Of a DNA stretch of 7,535 nucleotides, positions 5,514 to 7,535 are shown piece after piece; position 1 is the stretch's first letter, and every line of letters starts with the position of its first letter. The translations under genes and the position numbers were made by a program. Source of the stretch: Acinetobacter sp. (GTDB lineage: Bacteria; Pseudomonadota; Gammaproteobacteria; Pseudomonadales; Moraxellaceae). The stretch is taken from assembly GCA_030152275.1 (NCBI GenBank), contig JASLHF010000271.1, forward strand, positions 1 to 7,535. The letters run 5' to 3'. The notes beneath the pieces were generated by a model that had not been told where the DNA came from, did no database searches, and saw nothing but the letters and a program-made list of their open reading frames with translations.

Positions 5514-6515
5514 TCACTTCGCCTGCTGCTGGCGCCACTGCAGCGGTGTAAGGCCTTGCCATTGTTTAAAAGCGCGCTGGAAAGCGCTTTGTTCGGAATA
5601 GCCCAGCAGCAAGGAAATCTCCTGAAGGCTGAGGTGCGGGTCACGCAGATATTCTTCTGCCATCATGCTACGCACTTCCTGCATACGCTGCTGGTAGCTT
5701 GCTCCCTGCTGCTGCAGGTAGCGCTGCAGCTGGCGTACAGACATATTCAGCTGTGTGGCTACATGATCAATTTGAAACTGATTTTTTTGCAGTCCGGTTA
5801 AAATAACCTGCTGCAGCCGCTGATCGGTTTGGGTGGTATTGGGCAGCTTGTCCAGCAGCGCCTGAGCCTGCTGCATCAGCAGCTGCTGCAGGGTTTGGTC
5901 GCCTTGCAAAAAAGGTTTGGACAGTTCCTGCACTGGCAGAAGAACTTGAGAGTGGGGCTGAGAAAAACGCACTTTGCAGTGGAAATATTGTTCATACAGC
6001 GCAGCATATTTAGGCGCAGGATATTGGAAATGCACTTCATGCAGGCCTATGTCCTGAAAATTCATAAAGTGTTTTAAAAAGCCGATCATCAGCGCGATAG
6101 CAATTTCATCTGTAAGCTGATTGGACATGCTTTTGGCCAGTTCAGCCCAGCGGATGGACAGAATGCCATCTTGTACAATCACCTGCAGCGGCGTACCGTC
6201 ATAAATCAGGCGGTGAAAGGCATGATAGCGGCTGAGGGCTTCTGCCAAGTTTTCACAGGACAGCGCAATATACGCAATGATGCCTAAATGCTTTGGCTGT
6301 ACAAATTCGGCAATTTCCAGTCCCAATGCCGGACGCTGCAGCTGCTGATCTAAATCATTCAGCAGGTCGCGCCATATAATATAGTCAAAACGTTCCAAAT
6401 TTTGGATTTGCTTAAGCTGTTCAGAGATGGGCAGTGATTTTGCCTGACAGTAGGCATAGAGCAAATGCCCTAAACCGCCATAGACTGAGCCGGAATATTC
6501 TTTAATGCGCTGCAT
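5514..6515 (-). CDS. AraC-family transcriptional regulator (Arabinose_bd-type N-terminal domain)
   Basis: A 333-residue DNA-binding regulator. The C-terminal 85 or so residues form the AraC double helix-turn-helix: the first around 249-276 (HVATQLNMSVRQLQRYL) and the second around 296-328, with the family signature LGYSEQSAFQRAFKQWQG then LTPLQWR. Residues about 15-205 resemble the PF12625 N-terminal sensor domain found in OruR- and VirS-like regulators, including an ALGLEIAEFVQPKHLGIIAY-type segment. The protein is rich in Gln. Start choice: the frame extends upstream to a TTG at 6548, but that codon lies inside a probable -10 box and operator, so the ATG at 6515 is preferred although it has no good Shine-Dalgarno sequence. 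The gene diverges from the fatty acid hydroxylase across 108 bases, the usual arrangement for a regulator and its target. The ligand is unknown; a fatty acid or lipid is a guess from this neighbour. Confidence 0.93.
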   Translation of the reverse strand: MQRIKEYSGSVYGGLGHLLYAYCQAKSLPISEQLKQIQNLERFDYIIWRDLLNDLDQQLQRPALGLEIAEFVQPKHLGIIAYIALSCENLAEALSRYHAFHRLIYDGTPLQVIVQDGILSIRWAELAKSMSNQLTDEIAIALMIGFLKHFMNFQDIGLHEVHFQYPAPKYAALYEQYFHCKVRFSQPHSQVLLPVQELSKPFLQGDQTLQQLLMQQAQALLDKLPNTTQTDQRLQQVILTGLQKNQFQIDHVATQLNMSVRQLQRYLQQQGASYQQRMQEVRSMMAEEYLRDPHLSLQEISLLLGYSEQSAFQRAFKQWQGLTPLQWRQQQAK

Positions 6516-6519
6516 ATTG

Positions 6520-6571
6520 TTATTTTGAATTTTGTCGTAATTTGTCAATGATATTCAAAATAAGGGTCAAT
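6520..6571. promoter_or_regulatory. Candidate operator in the regulator/hydroxylase divergent promoter region
   Basis: A perfect 11-bp inverted repeat has arms TTATTTTGAAT (6520-6530) and ATTCAAAATAA (6553-6563), with centres 33 bp apart, about three helical turns. Direct repeats are superimposed: TTTGTC at 6531 and 6541 (10-bp period) and GTCAAT at 6544 and 6566 (22-bp period, near the 21-bp spacing common in AraC-family sites). Binding by the adjacent regulator is inferred. Confidence 0.5.
6548..6553 (-). promoter_or_regulatory. Candidate -10 box of the AraC-family regulator gene
   Basis: TATCAT on the minus strand (5 of 6 to TATAAT) would start transcription near 6541, about 26 bases before the ATG at 6515. 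The -35 region is weak. The operator arms flank it, which suggests autoregulation. Confidence 0.3.
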
Positions 6572-6591
6572 ATCTAGTCCTCTAAATTCTC

Positions 6592-6597
6592 TATAGT
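6592..6597 (+). promoter_or_regulatory. Candidate -10 box of the fatty acid hydroxylase gene
   Basis: TATAGT (5 of 6 to TATAAT) lies 27 bases before the ATG. No good -35 hexamer lies 16-18 bp upstream. The GTCAAT repeat and the right arm of the inverted repeat sit there instead, as expected for a promoter that needs an activator overlapping -35. Confidence 0.4.
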
Positions 6598-6623
6598 CAA
6601 AAAGATGAAGGGAGTGAACACTT

Positions 6624-7244
6624 ATGTGGAAAGGTTTTTTAGCAGGTTTAGTGGTGGCCAATGGCTTTGAATGGCTGGCGCATAAATATGTGCTGCACGG
6701 TACACACCGCCCAGGGCAGCCGCGTTACAGCCCTGTGCCGGACAGCATGAAGTCGCATTGGGAGCATCACCGTGAGGTGCGCAAAACTGATTTTCATGAT
6801 CATGGCTATGTGGAAGGCATTCAAAACTGGCGCACTAAAAATGAAATTATTTCATTGGCCGTGGTTGCAGGCGTTTTTGCGCCGCTGTTTTATCCGCTGT
6901 CCAAAGGCATGAGTCTGTCTGTGCTCTACTGCGCCGGCAATTATTACTATATCCACCGGCGCGCGCATTTAGAGCCAGAATGGGCCAAGACGAAAATTCC
7001 ATGGCATTATGATCATCACATGAACGCCAATCAGGATGCCAACTGGTGCGTGACCAAACCATGGTTTGATTATCTTTTGGGCACCCGGGTCATTTCTTCT
7101 GCTGATTTGCAGGAAGCTAACCCTTTAGGCATTGCATTGCCTTCGGGGATATCTAAGGCGCTGACACAAGCCGTCAGCCGAGTCAGGCCAGCGCGTTGGG
7201 TACAGGCGCTGCCATTGGTCAGAAATACGCAAAATTCCGAGTAA
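6624..7244 (+). CDS. Fatty acid hydroxylase / sterol desaturase superfamily protein
   Basis: A 206-residue membrane-associated di-iron oxygenase of the fatty acid hydroxylase superfamily (PF04116 type). The His clusters that bind the di-iron centre are all present: H20-x4-H25, H45-x2-H48-H49, H111-x3-H115 and H128-x2-H131-H132, the last followed by NANQDANWCVTKPWFDYLLGT, resembling the usual C-terminal block of the family. Hydrophobic segments lie at about 1-18 and 74-108, so it should be an inner-membrane enzyme that acts on a lipid or fatty acyl chain using O2 and an electron donor. The exact substrate cannot be read from sequence. AAGGGAG (6608-6614) nine bases before the ATG supports the start. 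It is short but complete. It diverges from an AraC-family regulator that probably controls it. Apparently monocistronic, with a terminator about 175 bases downstream. Confidence 0.9.
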   Translation: MWKGFLAGLVVANGFEWLAHKYVLHGTHRPGQPRYSPVPDSMKSHWEHHREVRKTDFHDHGYVEGIQNWRTKNEIISLAVVAGVFAPLFYPLSKGMSLSVLYCAGNYYYIHRRAHLEPEWAKTKIPWHYDHHMNANQDANWCVTKPWFDYLLGTRVISSADLQEANPLGIALPSGISKALTQAVSRVRPARWVQALPLVRNTQNSE

Positions 7245-7267
7245 AAAGCACGGTTTTGTCGTGTTTT
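7245..7267 (+). terminator. Weak hairpin directly after the hydroxylase stop
   Basis: AAAGCACG (7245-7252) can pair with CGTGTTTT (7260-7267) including one G-T pair, with a 7-base loop. The stem is short and mostly AT, and the T run is part of the stem, so it would be a weak terminator at best. The stronger terminator lies further on. Apart from this hairpin, 7245-7419 is AT-rich and I see no supported gene in it. Confidence 0.25.
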
Positions 7268-7419
7268 GTCAATAATCTATTTATTTGCTGTCAATATTTT
7301 TGCTGCGCCTTGTTTTATATTTTATTTCGTAAGGCGGGCAGTCGGCGCTTTGCGAAACTGTTTTTGTATATGTACTGGTCATTTTTCAGAACCTAGAGCT
7401 GTAGTTTTTCTTGGTTTAT

Positions 7420-7446
7420 AGGGAGTCCTTGAGGCTCCCTTTTTTT
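7420..7446 (+). terminator. Rho-independent terminator downstream of the hydroxylase gene
   Basis: AGGGAGTC (7420-7427) pairs with GGCTCCCT (7433-7440), including one T-G pair, around a CTTGA loop. Seven T follow (7440-7446). No A tract precedes it, so it acts mainly on plus-strand transcription. Confidence 0.85.
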
Positions 7447-7468
7447 GTCTAAAATTCACTGTTTGCGT

Positions 7469-7535
7469 TTAAGGCTGAGCATCCAGCATGTGTTCTTTGT
7501 GTAATGCCGTGATATACCAATGCCCATTCCAGTCT
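7469..7535 (-). CDS. Possible C-terminal end of a minus-strand gene cut by the window edge
   Basis: On the minus strand one frame reads in from the window edge as DWNGHWYITALHKEH... and ends MLDAQP followed by TAA at 7469-7471. Its residue mix is protein-like, and a plus-strand terminator just before it fits a convergent gene. Only about 21 codons are visible, and the other two minus frames are also open for much of this stretch, so the call is tentative and no family can be named. Confidence 0.3.
   Translation of the reverse strand, partial: DWNGHWYITALHKEHMLDAQP

Noticed and set aside
5688..5895. CTGCTG/CAGCAG-rich stretches resembling a trinucleotide repeat
   Set aside because: They are explained by Gln- and Leu-rich coding sequence of the AraC-family regulator and do not form a regular tandem array.
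7196..7396. 66-codon plus-strand open frame overlapping the hydroxylase end
   Set aside because: Most of it lies in AT-rich intergenic sequence. It has no RBS, and its Phe/Cys-rich translation is typical of non-coding AT-rich DNA.

Overview
The window looks like an ordinary chromosomal segment of a gamma-proteobacterium, most probably Acinetobacter or a close Moraxellaceae relative. This is judged from the character of the Kup, AqpZ and small hypothetical proteins, the codon style, and terminators made of short GC stems flanked by A and T tracts. The species cannot be resolved from the sequence alone. There are no insertion sequences, CRISPR arrays, integrases or phage genes.

Layout from left to right: a complete tRNA-Ser(GGA) on the minus strand (1-91) with its own near-consensus promoter; divergently, kup, a low-affinity potassium uptake transporter (215-2095, +); a bidirectional terminator (2132-2160); a convergent gene for a secreted Ala/Gln/Pro-rich low-complexity protein of unknown role (2192-2902, -). 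Divergent from that gene lie a DNA/RNA non-specific endonuclease of the beta-beta-alpha-metal type with all catalytic residues intact (3173-4258, +) and a small acidic protein (4323-4568, +), probably co-transcribed. A parS-like 16-mer (4626-4641) and a second bidirectional terminator (4643-4670) separate these from aqpZ, an aquaporin (4686-5372, -). An AraC-family regulator (5514-6515, -) is divergent from a His-cluster fatty acid hydroxylase/sterol desaturase-type enzyme (6624-7244, +). A terminator (7420-7446) follows, and the last bases may hold the C-terminus of a further minus-strand gene.

Two transport genes, kup (K+) and aqpZ (water), relate to osmotic and turgor homeostasis, but they are separate transcription units and nothing shows that they are linked. 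The AraC regulator and the hydroxylase form a classical divergent regulator/target module, and the gap between them holds a perfect 11-bp inverted repeat placed as an operator would be. The most notable signals outside genes are the parS-like site and this operator. I see no clear evidence of a wholly new system. The best candidates for new biology are the envelope nuclease with its acidic small neighbour, and the regulator/hydroxylase lipid-modification module.
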